Below, piece after piece: positions 35,897 through 50,100 of a stretch of 64,000 bases of DNA. Made by a program: the position numbers and the translations under genes. The DNA is from Piper betle (lineage: Eukaryota > Streptophyta > Magnoliopsida > Piperales > Piperaceae). Below the pieces are notes generated by a model, which saw only the letters and a list, made by a program, of their open reading frames with translations, searched no databases and was not told the DNA's origin. Location of the stretch: assembly GCA_033002965.1 (NCBI GenBank), contig JAURVB010013530.1:124001-188000 (forward strand). Direction: 5' to 3'. How positions within the stretch are numbered: the stretch's first letter is position 1; each line of letters starts with the position of its first letter.

Positions 35897-37565
35897 CTAA
35901 TCAATATCTGCAACATATTTCGAAGACTGGCGCTCTTGTAACATTAGTCTCCTCACCAATTTCCTCGACTCTCCTGGTGACATTATGGACATGCCTTCTT
36001 CATGGCACTTCCCAGCTGAATTAACAGTATTTGATCTACTTGTGCGAACTGGTGGCAGAGTGCTCTTCATGAAAAGTTTCACTTGTCTGGGAGAATTTGA
36101 CGTTGAGCATACTGATGGAACAGGAACAGCTGAGGTTCCTTTGTTTCTGGGATGATTCATCTTTGCTCTAGCAGACTCAGTAGATGCCATATAATTGGGA
36201 GTTCTTGGTATGGGGGTGGAAAACTCGGCATTTTGATGATGAACATGGGAGTTTGTCAATGTACTTTTGGATTTAGATAACTTCTTTGGAGTTCTTGGAG
36301 CTGAAATTGATCTGTTGTTCCTGTGTGCAATTTTGGTGTTTACTCTTGTTATTTGAATCCTTTTGGTCGCAGCCTTTTCATCCAAGACATAGTCTTCCAT
36401 ATAAGTTTGTCTCTGTCCTGTGTAAGTTGCAAGGATTTCTTCTATGCTAAGACCCTGGCTTTCATGAATACCTGCGTCACTTTCGCAATCGGCAGCCTGG
36501 AAGATTTGCACAAAAACAAAATTACTTGAAATTCATCTTATAGTTATATACGTAGTGTCTAATTATACATATTAATGAGGAATCCATTTATATAAACCAA
36601 CCCAAACGTTTCACAGAGTGCGCTTAAAAACATCAATAGATTAGCAGATCATTTCATCGTTGCACCCATCTCAAGAATGAAGCTTGAACATAATACAACA
36701 CAGAATACTTATAGATTCCACCCTTGGGTTTCCCTGGATATGCATGAAGAAATTAAATCAAGGCAAATGCAGTTGAAAACGAGGCACATCTATGAAAAAT
36801 TCCACAACTCATTCATCTATACAAAACAAAAAAATTGAAAGAAAGTCACTGAAGGGAAAACTAAGAGAGCTAAACAATCAAAGATTCAAAACAACAAGAA
36901 ATGCTCGGTAATAGTACCGTTGAAAATTAAGAGAGCCAAACAATCAAAGATTCTAACAAGCTTAAAATATCATGACACCATTCTCATTCTAAAAAACAAA
37001 GTCGTCATATCTAGAAGAGTTTGAGTACTAGGACCGTTGAACTTGTAGAGCTTGCGAGAAGTTCCTTGGCTTTGACGTTCTCATGGTCAGAAGATCGGAA
37101 ATCATTTAAGCTCATCAACCTTTGCGTCCTACTTCTCTCTTGAATCCGTAACAGCGACGCCAAGCATTTGAGGGTCAATTCGGTTCGTCTTCTAACATAA
37201 CTCCCTCTGACCAATGCCTGCAACCTTACTAGCGCCTTGAGGGACCTCAGTGCTTTCCTTGCCAGATACATCCGAAAGGCAGTCTGAATCCTTATGGCAG
37301 CAGTAGACTTGAGTGTAGTTTGCATCATAAGACCATCATTTTCTTCTTTGGATATGGCGTGGATGTTGGGTTTGGAAGAATTCTTCTCATTATCTCTTGT
37401 CGGCCGGACCAGGCAAAGACAAGTACTGGTCTTAGTGCAGGTAGCTGTTTCCTGTTCCTTGGCTTGTGGTTGTTGAGAGGTTGAATCTGAAAGACATGAT
37501 CTTTTGGAACGAGATAAGCTTTTCTTGAGAGCCGATATCCACGAACTCGGCGACGTGTTCTTCAT
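35897..37565 (-). CDS. IQ67-domain (IQD) calmodulin-binding protein
   Basis: A microtubule- or nucleus-associated scaffold that binds calmodulin through IQ motifs, known in plants for cytoskeletal and growth control. Exon 1 is 37565-37035 (177 codons) and exon 2 is 36496-35897 (199 codons plus stop), with phase-0 splicing (ACG|GT..CAG|GCT), giving 376 aa. The N-terminus SWISALKKSLSRSKRS is the usual basic IQD start. The IQ67 region spans about residues 89-155, with AAIRIQTAFRMYLARKALRS, LVRLQALVRGSYVRRR and LLRIQERSRTQR. Exon 2 holds the Ser/Pro/Arg-rich tail with a C-terminal basic motif (ESRKLVRRLMLQER). Odd point: IQDs typically carry a phase-0 intron inside IQ67, and here that region is uninterrupted. 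Confidence 0.9.
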
Positions 37566-38490
37566 GGTTTCATGACAGTATCTCCATGAAGGGGTGGGGA
37601 AGACCAAAGTAAAGTATGTGGAGAACACATTAATGGTTCAATCCTTCTTTGGTCACTTTTGTCACTCTTGTCCAGCATTGGAGAATCCCGAATTATGGTG
37701 GTTTGATTGATCAACGTATGGTATGTGTTTACATAAAAAGTTAGCCCCGGTTGAGTAAGGCTACTTTTACAGAGAAACAAAAAGATTGGGCTTATATGTA
37801 TATACGGAGAAAATACTCTGACATTGGAAAGTTGGAATAATTGATACACATTGTGGCATCTGGCATGGAACTATATACACACTGGAAACTTTTTCAGAAA
37901 AACTTACAGTTTTTGCAGTGTCCTTCCAGATGGAGACTAAATCAATTTCCAAAGACACCAGTCACCAGCAGCAAACTAAAGTAGAACAGGAGTTCATTAG
38001 TCATTAGCCTGCGAATCAACATATTCTGACAAAGGTTTTAAATATTTGCATTCACAAATGAAACATGTAAGATACACTTGAATAGCCATGGGGGTTACAT
38101 AAAATACAAAAGGATCAATTTCAAATTAAAGCTCTTACAAAAAATCCAGTTATCTTTAATTCATTTCTCACGGATCAAATCCATATCAAGAGTCAAAAAT
38201 AGGCTGTAGTGACAAACACTGAGTAATTAACTGCGTAAGAAACATACTGTGAAACAAGTATACAATCAAGCTAGCCACCAACTTGGCTCTTAGGAAATCC
38301 TATGTCTTGCATTTGCTTCAAAAATTAACCCAGGATACAAAACTTTTATTTTGAGAAAAAAAATCATTTTTTGCAAAATTTCCCAATAAAAATTAATCTG
38401 CAAGGCCAATAATCAATCGACTCTACAGAAAAAACCGGCTCAAATTGCAAATATCTTCTTTTCGTGATGAAATTTTAACTTAAAGTATCA
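37566..38490. other. IQD 5' flank / DPM3 3' flank
   Basis: A 95-codon reverse frame overlapping the IQD start lacks family features and is taken as 5' leader. The rest is AT-rich with no supported gene. The IQD promoter and DPM3 3' end lie here. Confidence 0.45.
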
Positions 38491-39196
38491 TTACTCTGGC
38501 CCCACGTCAACACCCTTCTCTTTCAAGAACACCTTGGCCTCCGTTATATCCAGCTCATGTAAAAAAGTACATAATTTGTTCAAAAAAAATATTGCAAGAA
38601 AAAATACTATAACTATATACGTTCTGCAAAAGTAGCATTGACTGCAGTTCGAACATTATATGCCACTAACCCTCGCAATCATGATAAAAAACAATCCACT
38701 TGATCATTTAAAAAAAAAAAATCTATCCTCCACCACCATGCAATATATAAATAAGAAATGGCCAAAATCTTTGTGAATAAACGTTCTCCTGGAGAAAGCA
38801 AATAGGAGATGAAAAAATGGATAGTATAGCCTTATAGAAGAAATAATCTTGCAGCCAAATATATTGAACTAAACTAGGGGAAAACAAAATGTACAACCTT
38901 TTGCAGCAACATAGCCTCCTCGGGGCATGTCCGGAAAAGCATTAAATCAACTCCAACCATTAAGAGACCATAGCAACCTAAAGCCACAATCAAGTAAACG
39001 GGAAGCTGGTGGAGGGGAAAACAAAAAGAAAAACGAGTCAGTTCAGGAAAAAAACGAAAACTAGGTCAAGTTTTAAACAAAGCTGAAAACAAAGCATCCA
39101 AGTGTAACTATCAGGAACCAAAGACGTCTTTAGTAACCCTATCCAGAAGGCCGTAATACCCATGAACAATGACATAATCTTCACAATTTGCTTCAT
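38491..39196 (-). CDS. DPM3: Dolichol-phosphate mannosyltransferase subunit 3
   Basis: Small ER membrane subunit that tethers the DPM1 catalytic subunit making dolichol-phosphate-mannose for N-glycans, O-mannose and GPI anchors. Exons: 39196-39098 (33 codons, starting MKQIVKIMSLF), 39005-38898 (36 codons, LPVYLIVALGCYGLLMVGVD..) and 38553-38491 (LDITEAKVFLKEKGVDVGPE plus stop), total 89 aa, the usual plant length. Two hydrophobic segments (residues ~5-22 and 34-56) are followed by a soluble tail. Two upstream in-frame ATGs (39208, 39226) exist; the third matches the family start. A 5' UTR exon is likely near 39901-39990, with donor GTAAGT at 39900 and acceptor TTTCTGCAG near 39260, and a TATTTATA box near 40020. 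Odd: after TGG at 39098 there is no GT donor (the next bases are ATGCTTTG). Confidence 0.8.
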
Positions 39197-40137
39197 ACTT
39201 TCCCGCATTGCAACAGAACAAACCATTCAAACTGTATCAATTTTCGCAGCCTTCAGCCTGCAGAAAACAACTAACATCATATATTAAAAAATGCTGTTTT
39301 GTACATGGTAAACAATTCTTGACCTCAAGAAAAGGGGACGATTCAATCAAAATCCTTTTAGTAGCTGACAGCTAGTTTAAACAAACAACTTCCAGTTAGA
39401 CCTAAAGAATCAAAATGAAAACAAATGCAATGTTCAGTACCCAGAAGCTGTGTTAATGGAACAAAACTTCCAGGAGCTAGAAAGAAAATGAGCACAACCA
39501 TTATATATTTAATCTAATCAGTACTTTAACTTCTCAGCTGCATCTTCTCCGAGCAATAATTTGTACTTCAATATAACAAACACAAATAAAAAACAACACC
39601 AATGGTAGGGTGCAAGTTTCCCCCTCCCCAAACATGCTGATCATAATGATTTCTTCATTCTTTCAGAGGAGCATAAATCATACGAAACAATGCAACAATC
39701 ATGTACCACAATTACAGCAGAGGGGAGATAGAAATTGATGAACAAAGCATAAAAATAATCATCATAATATACAGAATATGAGTTTAAATGTTGAAAGAAA
39801 TGAAATTCCAGACCGCAAAGCTTACAGCAAAGTTCTAACGAAGACAAAAACCACACAAATAAATAAAATCAGAGAGAAGAAAAAGAATCGCAACTTACAA
39901 AGTTGATTGTCTTGGAAGTAACTGAAGGACTGATCTCTAATATAGATAACATCTCAAAACAATTGGAAGAAACCTCGGATGAAGAACTTTTAATGGGAAA
40001 AGAGGAGGATCTTTAACTGCTATAAATAGTTCGGAATTCAGTGAACGTCGTTTAATTTAGGATCTGAATGGCCGCGGGACGGTTGAAGGGGAACCGGGAA
40101 CAGTGTCCTATATATACGGGATACTGTCGTGACTCTA

Positions 40138-40142
<5 letters not shown>

Positions 40143-40176
<34 letters not shown>
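40143..40176. repeat. (TA)n microsatellite
   Basis: An uninterrupted run of about 17 TA units upstream of DPM3. It is likely length-variable between individuals. Confidence 0.95.
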
Positions 40177-40179
<3 letters not shown>

Positions 40180-40183
<4 letters not shown>

Positions 40184-41943
40184 CTTTTACGGAGAAAGCC
40201 TTATTTATTTTTCTTCTAAAATGAAAGATCATAGTATATCTATTAGATCATAAAAACCAAAGTATCGCAAACATCACCTTCCACCCTTTTTACTTTTTTA
40301 AGACAGTTGAAATTTTAGTGTTCGTCGGTGGTTGGATGATGATGATAATTTTCTCCGATCTGAAAAAATTGCAACAATATAATCTAGATGGATAGTTACA
40401 TTTATCTGTTATTTTTTTAAACATAAAATTTACGTGTTTTTGATATTGCTCTCAGGTGTTACTGATTCTAAGCAATCTATTTTTCTACAACGTATCACTT
40501 GCACCCTAGCCTCTATTAAAAATTACAATTATATTAAGTTTTGGATGACTTGGTTTAGTTGACCATATCAAATGTTGTTTAGAATGATTAAGTGTATCAT
40601 TGCGTGTGAATCGACTGATTATCCTCTTGATGAGCAATATAATAATTTAGTCTGGGATATTTTATTTTTTCAAAACAAATTTAGTCTTGGTTTGAATCTA
40701 AAAACTTAATCGATTTGGGTGTAGGAAAACCTACTCAGAATTAGGTGCAATTGGACTGATCTTTGTGATGTAATGAAAATAAAAAAAGGAACAATCATGG
40801 AATAAAGGGAAAAGATAGTGAAATAGAGAAGTTTTTTACATGTGAGGTGCCACAATATGGTGCAAGCACTTTTCAAAATCTTTATATTTAGAAATATAAG
40901 GGGGGAAAAGACATTACAGTCGTCAAAAGAATTTCAAATGGGAGAATATAGAGACAGAGCAAAGTCAACTTGAAGGACAGCCAAATTTTTTAGCACAAAT
41001 TGCAGCCGGCTATTAGAAAAACAACTAAAACATTACAGTGGAAAAAGAAACGGCTTAATATGCAAAACTAAAAGTTATGGAAGCAATTTCTATGGAGAAA
41101 GCAAAGAAGAGGAAATGAATCATGAAGACGGAAGAGTCTTCAACTTCATTAAAAAAGAATAATAAATTTTCAGTATTTTTATAAACGGGTCAGGAAGAAC
41201 GGAAGAAACTTAAATGACTTGAGGAAGGACTAATCTATTTTTTCAAAAATGGTTGAATTAATATATTTAAGGCCTAATCTATTCTTAAGCAAGTTTTATA
41301 AACTTTCAAGTCTAAATATTATATATAGAACAAAAATATGTGTAATAAAAAGATAATAAGTTGAATTATCTTATTTTTATATGTTATTATATCTTTATTT
41401 ATTGTATAGTTATGTATATTAAAATATATAAAATCTGATAAAAATGGTGATTCCTGAATCGTTTTTTAATTGATCAAGATCATTTTGCATCGGTGATTCA
41501 AAGATTAACTCTAGCATTTCAATCTAAATAAATATTTTTTAATCGGATTCTAAAGGAATCGAGTTGAATGGGTTAAATCTGCTTGGTTCTAACGGATGCT
41601 CGCATCAGTGCTGCTCGTGAATCACATTACAAAATATTGCAGACCTCCAAAGGTTATCAGTCAGATTCACGGGGTAAGGGAGCGTAATCTCCTTCCCCAG
41701 CCGTAGTCCTCTCTCACCACGGCGATGACAACGGGAGATGCCGGCTAGCCTTGCTGATCAGAGCTTTTTACTGAAAAATGGGTGATTCAAGCTAGAAATG
41801 GTGAAAGAATTCTTCGGATCAAAAGAGACTCTTCCTAACATGGCATTCAACTTCAAAGTAAAGAAGTTTTTAACTCCTTTGAGAATGACTGGAGTAATTA
41901 ATACTTCTGCCTGTTATTTGAAAACAAGCAAGTGCTCAAGCGA
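40180..41943. other. Intergenic AT-rich DNA
   Basis: Lies between DPM3 and the chlorophyllase 3' end. No gene or clear element is seen. Some of it has the composition of old transposon DNA. Confidence 0.45.
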
Positions 41944-43241
41944 TCAAACAAGATAGGCCAAAGTTTTAAGCTGCAATGGTGCACAATGAGGATCCTCCCT
42001 CACATACACCAAGTCTGTATCATCACCAAGCAAATAAGCTCTCAAGAAGGCCACCACAATCCCTCCGACAAATCTCCTCATGGGATTCCTCGACTCACCA
42101 TTCTTGCACAGGCAGTAGGTCGCCTTCCCTCTCAGCCCTTTGGTCTCGTCATCCAACATGGCCAAATGTCCATAGTCCTTCGCCACAAAGTAGCAGGCAG
42201 GAGAGCTACACTCATTGAAGAAATCCTCATGGTTCACACCCTTTGGAGCGCACGGCGGGAAGCAAGGGCTCCTCTTCACCTCCCCTAAACGTGAACCAAC
42301 CACTAGAACTGCCATATTTACGTGAATAGATCTGGGCACATAAGTTAAGATGATGGGAGTTGTTTGCTTTATGTTGTCCATTCCGTCAACTAGGTCTATG
42401 CCAATTAGTGCAGAAAACTCCATTGAAGTCTTCCCGAGGTCCTTTGCTGGGGCAAAAGCCACTTTACCCCCACGGCTGTGACCTGCTAGCCCTGCCTTGC
42501 TTACAATAGGATGGACGTTGGTGGGAAGGACAAGTCTTAGACCATGCAATAGCCAATCTGATACCGCTGCTACGTCATTGATCTCTTCTGTGCAGTCGGC
42601 TCTAGCAATCTGGTATAACTGTATCAGAATTGAGAATACAGACTTCTGTTAGCTTAAGAAACTTGAAATAAATGATCATGCTGTCAGGTCTTGCAGTCGT
42701 AAAATGCAATAGATTGATCAGAGGTCTTCGTTATCACAATTATGCATTGGCAGTTCTGAAAATATGGTGAATCAAGGCAATTTTGTGTTGGCCTAAACTA
42801 CCCGTTGCATCGGGCGCAGAAAATATCATAATCTAGACATGAATATTCATTTGTGGGCACAATTTCCAAACCATGGTGTCGGTGCTAAGTTTATGGCTTG
42901 CCAAGGTCTTGAGAAGCTGAGATTGAAGAAAACAGGGGTGATGAGATGCAAATCATGCAAACAAGAGTTAATAGAAAAAGAAAGTTCTAAACTCCGTTAA
43001 GATGATAGCGATTCAAACCTGAGAGGCAACAACAATGCACCCATGAGAGGCGATGTGCTTGAGAAGGTGAGAGTAGAAGGAATTGTAGAGAAGGTAGCCA
43101 TGGAGGAAAACAAGCAGGGGAAAGTCCCCTGCATCTGTTGGTGTCTGCAATCAACAGAGGCTTAGGAGGCTGAGAAACAGATGGTTTAGAACCTGCCTCG
43201 AGTCGATGAAGCAGGACATCAAATCTTCCCTGTTCAAATAT
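41944..43241 (-). pseudogene. CLH: Chlorophyllase, 5' end broken (frameshift, no start)
   Basis: Chlorophyllase is a serine hydrolase that removes phytol from chlorophyll. The last exon (42618-41944, 225 codons) is intact. It has LYQIARADCTEEINDVAAVS, the catalytic-serine motif GHSRGG, GIDLVDGMD (acid residue), NHEDFFNEC, and the histidine motif AKDYGHLAMLDDETKG. The preceding exon (43241-43019) has FPLLVFLHGYLLYNSFYS, spliced CAG|GT..CAG|TTA. Upstream the family motif QPPKPLLIA is in a different frame because of one extra base near 43145. The N-terminal frame begins just after a TGA (43242-43244) and no ATG is seen. GIDP is changed to GIDL and AFAL to AFAP, which also hints at relaxed constraint. 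Either a recent pseudogene or a consensus error plus an unseen first exon. Confidence 0.8.
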
Positions 43242-43244
43242 TCA

Positions 43245-44550
43245 CGGAGTTATTTACCAGAAAAACTTCAGATGCTTCAGAAGTAGAGAGCCATGACCAA
43301 TAGAGAAGGCTAGCTATTGGATGAATCAACAGAGCATAAGTTCACTTCGTGTTTCAGTTTTGGCCTTGCATCACTACCAGCAGTAACAATAAAAATTATT
43401 AGAAAAAAAAAGGACATTAGCCGGTGAAAACATGAGACGTGTGAACGCTCTACAGAATTCCAGCACATGGGGCTACAAGCCATTAAAAAACAAAGCTGCG
43501 GGGCTATGTTACACTTACCTTCAGGCGATTGCGGAGGTCTCTTTCAATCGTCCGCAGTCAGCACAGAGTGAAAAGCAGAAACACAAGAAAGCTCGGCTAG
43601 CATGTCAAACGTCACGGACTAAAAACTCCCTGTTTTAAAAATAAATAAATAAATAAATAATCCCGGTTTTCAACTGTTTTTATTATTAGGTTCAACTAGG
43701 GTCTGTTATTCACTGTGGGTGCGGTGCAACAAATCCTCCCAACAAAAACAAAAGCTTTTGATTTTCCAAGAATGCAGCCATGCGAAGTAATCAAGTTTTG
43801 TCATCACATGAAAATGGTATCTGATATTCTTAAACAAAAAAACGAAAAAGAAAAGAAATTGCATTTCACAAACACGATAGGAGAATATAGATATTATCAA
43901 CCACGAATCACGATGCAGCAATCCACATTCTGCACTACCGGATAAACCGAAAATAATTAAGTAGCCGTTTCTTGGGAAAAAACCAACTAGCTCAGGGCAA
44001 TTGAAGGTGTTCATTGAATATGAAGGATGGCCTACATGAAAAATTAATTGGTGATAACATACAGACTTCTACAATTTGCTCATAGGAAATCGTTTGAAAT
44101 TAACATTAACCAAAAACCACGGGTCAACTAATATGTCATAGAAAAACCACTAAGGAAGATAACCAGAAATATTCCATGTCTAAAGATCAGCAGCAGTTCT
44201 AGCAAACTCACTACACATTAGCACCTAAAAAGCAATAGCAACATCCTACCTACTGCCGACTACATTTGAACGTATGACCATAAGCTTTCTGCATTCATGC
44301 CTTCTGCTACTTCCTGTAATATAATGTTAGGATATTTACCCACGTAATACGACAAGGCGCAGCAAATTCATAATTTTTGTACTGTGATCATATTCGACAT
44401 AATCGTCATCTTCAAAGTAATCTTACAAAAATGAGAGTCGAAAAGGGAAGGACCATATTACTGTACAAGGTTAATAAACTCACCAGATTGATCAACATTT
44501 GGTTGTCATTCGACAAAATATGCATCTAGAGAAACTTGAATCTTCTTCCT
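43245..44550. other. Intergenic DNA between chlorophyllase and helicase
   Basis: Searched for a missing chlorophyllase first exon in 43245-43560. The only ATGs there run into stops within a few codons. The rest is AT-rich without genes. Confidence 0.45.
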
Positions 44551-44932
44551 CTTAAACTATGATCTATGCAATTAAAAATGGTAAAATCTACAGAAAGTTG
44601 AGTGAGACAGAAATTTTCACAGCTGAAACAGCATAAAAACATGCATTGTCTTACAACTGCAAAACAATTCACATCTCTCCACGATAACCTCCACCCCCAA
44701 AGTATTCTCTTCTAGAGCCAGCAATAGCAGCACTTTTCTCGTGTTCAAGCTTTGGACATTCACAGATATGGTGCCCAAGCCCACCACAATAAAGACAACC
44801 CTTTTCACCACGCGCGTGTGCCACGGCCCCCGCATCTTCCGTGGGATCGTTCAATTCACTGAGGACTGGTGGTATCCATTGCTTGGCTTCTTGTAACAGA
44901 TGCTTCCTTCTTCTTCTTCTTCTAATACCCAA
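44551..44932 (-). pseudogene. Partial duplicate of the RH35 3' end
   Basis: 44551-44907 is a direct duplicate of 44952-45308, covering the last ~78 codons of the helicase and its 3' UTR. The frame still reads [20 protein letters not shown], a knuckle [14 protein letters not shown], and ends GGGGYRGEM with the same stop. The upstream helicase domains are absent. In their place stands a short CTT-repeat spacer (44905-44925) that fuses an Arg-rich peptide in frame. No promoter or start is credible, so I call it a truncated tandem copy. Confidence 0.85.
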
Positions 44933-45070
44933 AGGGTGTTGGGGGCATAGATCCTAAACTATGATCTATGCAATTGCAAATGGTAAAATCTAGAGAAAGT
45001 TGAGTGAGTCAGAAATTTTCATTGCTGAAAGAGCATAAAAACATGCATTGTCTTACAACTGCAAAACAAT

Positions 45071-47989
<2,919 letters not shown>

Positions 47990-47990
<1 letters not shown>

Positions 47991-50100
47991 CAGAGGAAGA
48001 GGTAGACGTTTTAGAACTGCCGGAGGAAATCAATCTCTCAGGAATTATCCAATTCTATAAAAGCCGGGTGTCATGGCTGAAGAGAAGGGGGAAAATTTTG
48101 AGATTGGCGTCATAGCTTTGGAATCCGAAGAATTATTGCCCATTGCCCCGCTCCCCTGCAACTATGACTCTTGCTGATTCACGGGAATTTTTCGTCACCA
48201 TCTGAAGGTCGCCATCGCCGAAGAGTCCTGGAGTTACACCTTCGCCGGAATAGGTTGTTGTTCGGAGCCCTCATCATCCAGCCATGGATTCCCTTACCCG
48301 TTTGTCATGAAGGAGGGAAGCCGCTGCAGTCAAGTTGTTGCCTTGGCCCAACCTCGTCGAAGTAGCCGCCCTTTCCCCCTTGAAGCCATGCTTAGGAGGT
48401 TTCCCGCCATTGCAAAGTAGCTGTCGGTGACATTCTGTGGAGGAGGAAGGTTGGCTAGGAGGGATAACTGTGCCCAGGAGGGACACCCATGCCTTTTTGT
48501 TTTGGAATGCTGCTGCTATCATTGCTACACACCATCACGGATTTGCCTCACTGCTCTATTCTTTCATGGTGAAAAACTTTTTGCTGGAGGTTCGTCGTCA
48601 TCCCGTCACCATTAGAAACCTTTCCTTGGAAAGGAGAATTGTTGCCGCCCTTAGGTGATGCTGTTGTGCCAGAAATTGCCCTCTGCTCAACCGAGAGGTG
48701 CCCAGGTTGACACCCCTGCTACATCGCTGTAACAAATGGCCGTAAGAGACCATCTGATCATCGTGCTGCTCTAAATTGCTATTATCAGCCGTGGAGACGC
48801 GTTGAAGGCTGCTAAAGTATGCTTTTTGCTGTCTTGAAGCATCAGAATTGTTCCCTCGTTTGACACCGCCGCTGCTTGAAGAGAAGGAAATGTGCACCTG
48901 CGAGAGCCCAGTGTGGAGCCCTACCATGCCAAGAAAGAGTTCTATTACTGCCCATCAACGCTGTTGCCACATCTTGCTGTCGTAGAGTAGCTACAAAGGA
49001 TCATACCGAAGCTTGGGAGTCCACTGTCTAACCCCTTTCTTGTTGTTGACAAGAAAAGCGGAAAACAGAGCCGCGAAGGTCGGAGTTCGCTAATTTTTTC
49101 CAACCAGTTCCGGTCGTTCCCGGCCCCGTCGTGAGGTTCAACGTGAAGAAGGAGAAGTTATCTACAACCCAAATCGAGAGCCGCCGGAGTTCGCTGCCAA
49201 GGACTCCAAGAAAAAATCGAGAAGCAAGGACGTTGCTGGCCGGCAAAGCGAAAAACAGAGCAGCGGAGGTCGGAGTTCGCTAATTTTTTCGACCAGTTCC
49301 TGTCGTTCCCGGCCCCGTCGTGAGGTTCAACGTGAAGATGGAGAAGTTATCTACAAACCCAAATCGAGAGCTGCCGGAGTTCGCCACCGAGGACTCCAAG
49401 AAAAATTGGGAAGCGAGGACGTTGCTGGCCGACAAAGCAGAAAACAGAGCAGCGGAGGTCGGAGTTCGCTAATTTTTTCCGACTAGTTCCGGTCGTTCCC
49501 GACCCCGTCGTGAGGTTCAACCTGAAGGCGAAGAAGTGATCTATAAACCCAAACTGAGTTTCACTAAATTTCGTTGCTGTAGTTGCCGGAAACAAATGCG
49601 AAGTGAAGAAGGGGCTGTCTTTCGAAGAGCCAAGTAGCCACTGTCGTAGACACTGGAGCTTAACGTTGTGAAACTTTGCCTTGTTGTTGTGGATAAGTGA
49701 TGTTCATAACTTAGTCCATACTCGCCCATCAGACAAGTCATTTAGAGATTGAAGACCGGGACCAATTTAATCGGGATCAACTTAAACTTCAGCTCTAGAT
49801 TTATTCTCTTACTCCGATTGGTTAGATACTCTGTGACAGATTTTCTCTCTCAAGGCAGTTGAGTTAAGTTCTTCATCGAGGCATTGCAAGGTGTATATGG
49901 AATTAAAGAATTTAAGTGGCAAAAATTCCATTAAGCATTGTAATTTGTAATCTTCAAAGAAAATAGTAGATTGTGAGCATCGACCTCACCGTGGAGTGAC
50001 CCTTAGGAATTCACGTTGAATCCTCTGGGGAACCACATAAAAATTTCCAGCGTATTATTTTGTGTTTTGATAGTATTTTTATTGCACTATTTCTGTGCGC
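47990..50100. repeat. Unclassified repeat, possibly LTR sequence
   Basis: A GC-balanced block with many short overlapping frames on both strands, none with a recognisable domain. It ends with TGAATCCTCTGGGGAACCACATAAAAATTT-like sequence near 50020-50050 and a TTTTTATTGCAC tail, reminiscent of plant Copia LTR ends. The block includes the three-copy tandem array at 49040-49560. Boundaries are uncertain. Confidence 0.4.
49040..49560 (+). repeat. Tandem array, ~189-bp unit, three copies
   Basis: The words GGTCGGAGTTCGCTAATTTT, GTCGTTCCCG and CCCCGTCGTGAGGTTCAAC recur with starts near 49079, 49269 and 49457 (spacing ~190 and ~188). Units are about 90% alike by eye. The reverse-strand frames across it are repetitive, with a shared peptide (TGPGTTGT / TGSGTTGT then WKKLANSDLR / RKKLANSDLR). 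Confidence 0.9.

Noticed and set aside
37562..37849. 95-codon reverse frame upstream of and overlapping the IQD start
   Set aside because: Frame differs from the IQD CDS and is leader-like.
48171..49741. Short frames in 48.1-49.8 kb as genes
   Set aside because: Repetitive or overlapping on both strands, no domain, within repeat DNA.
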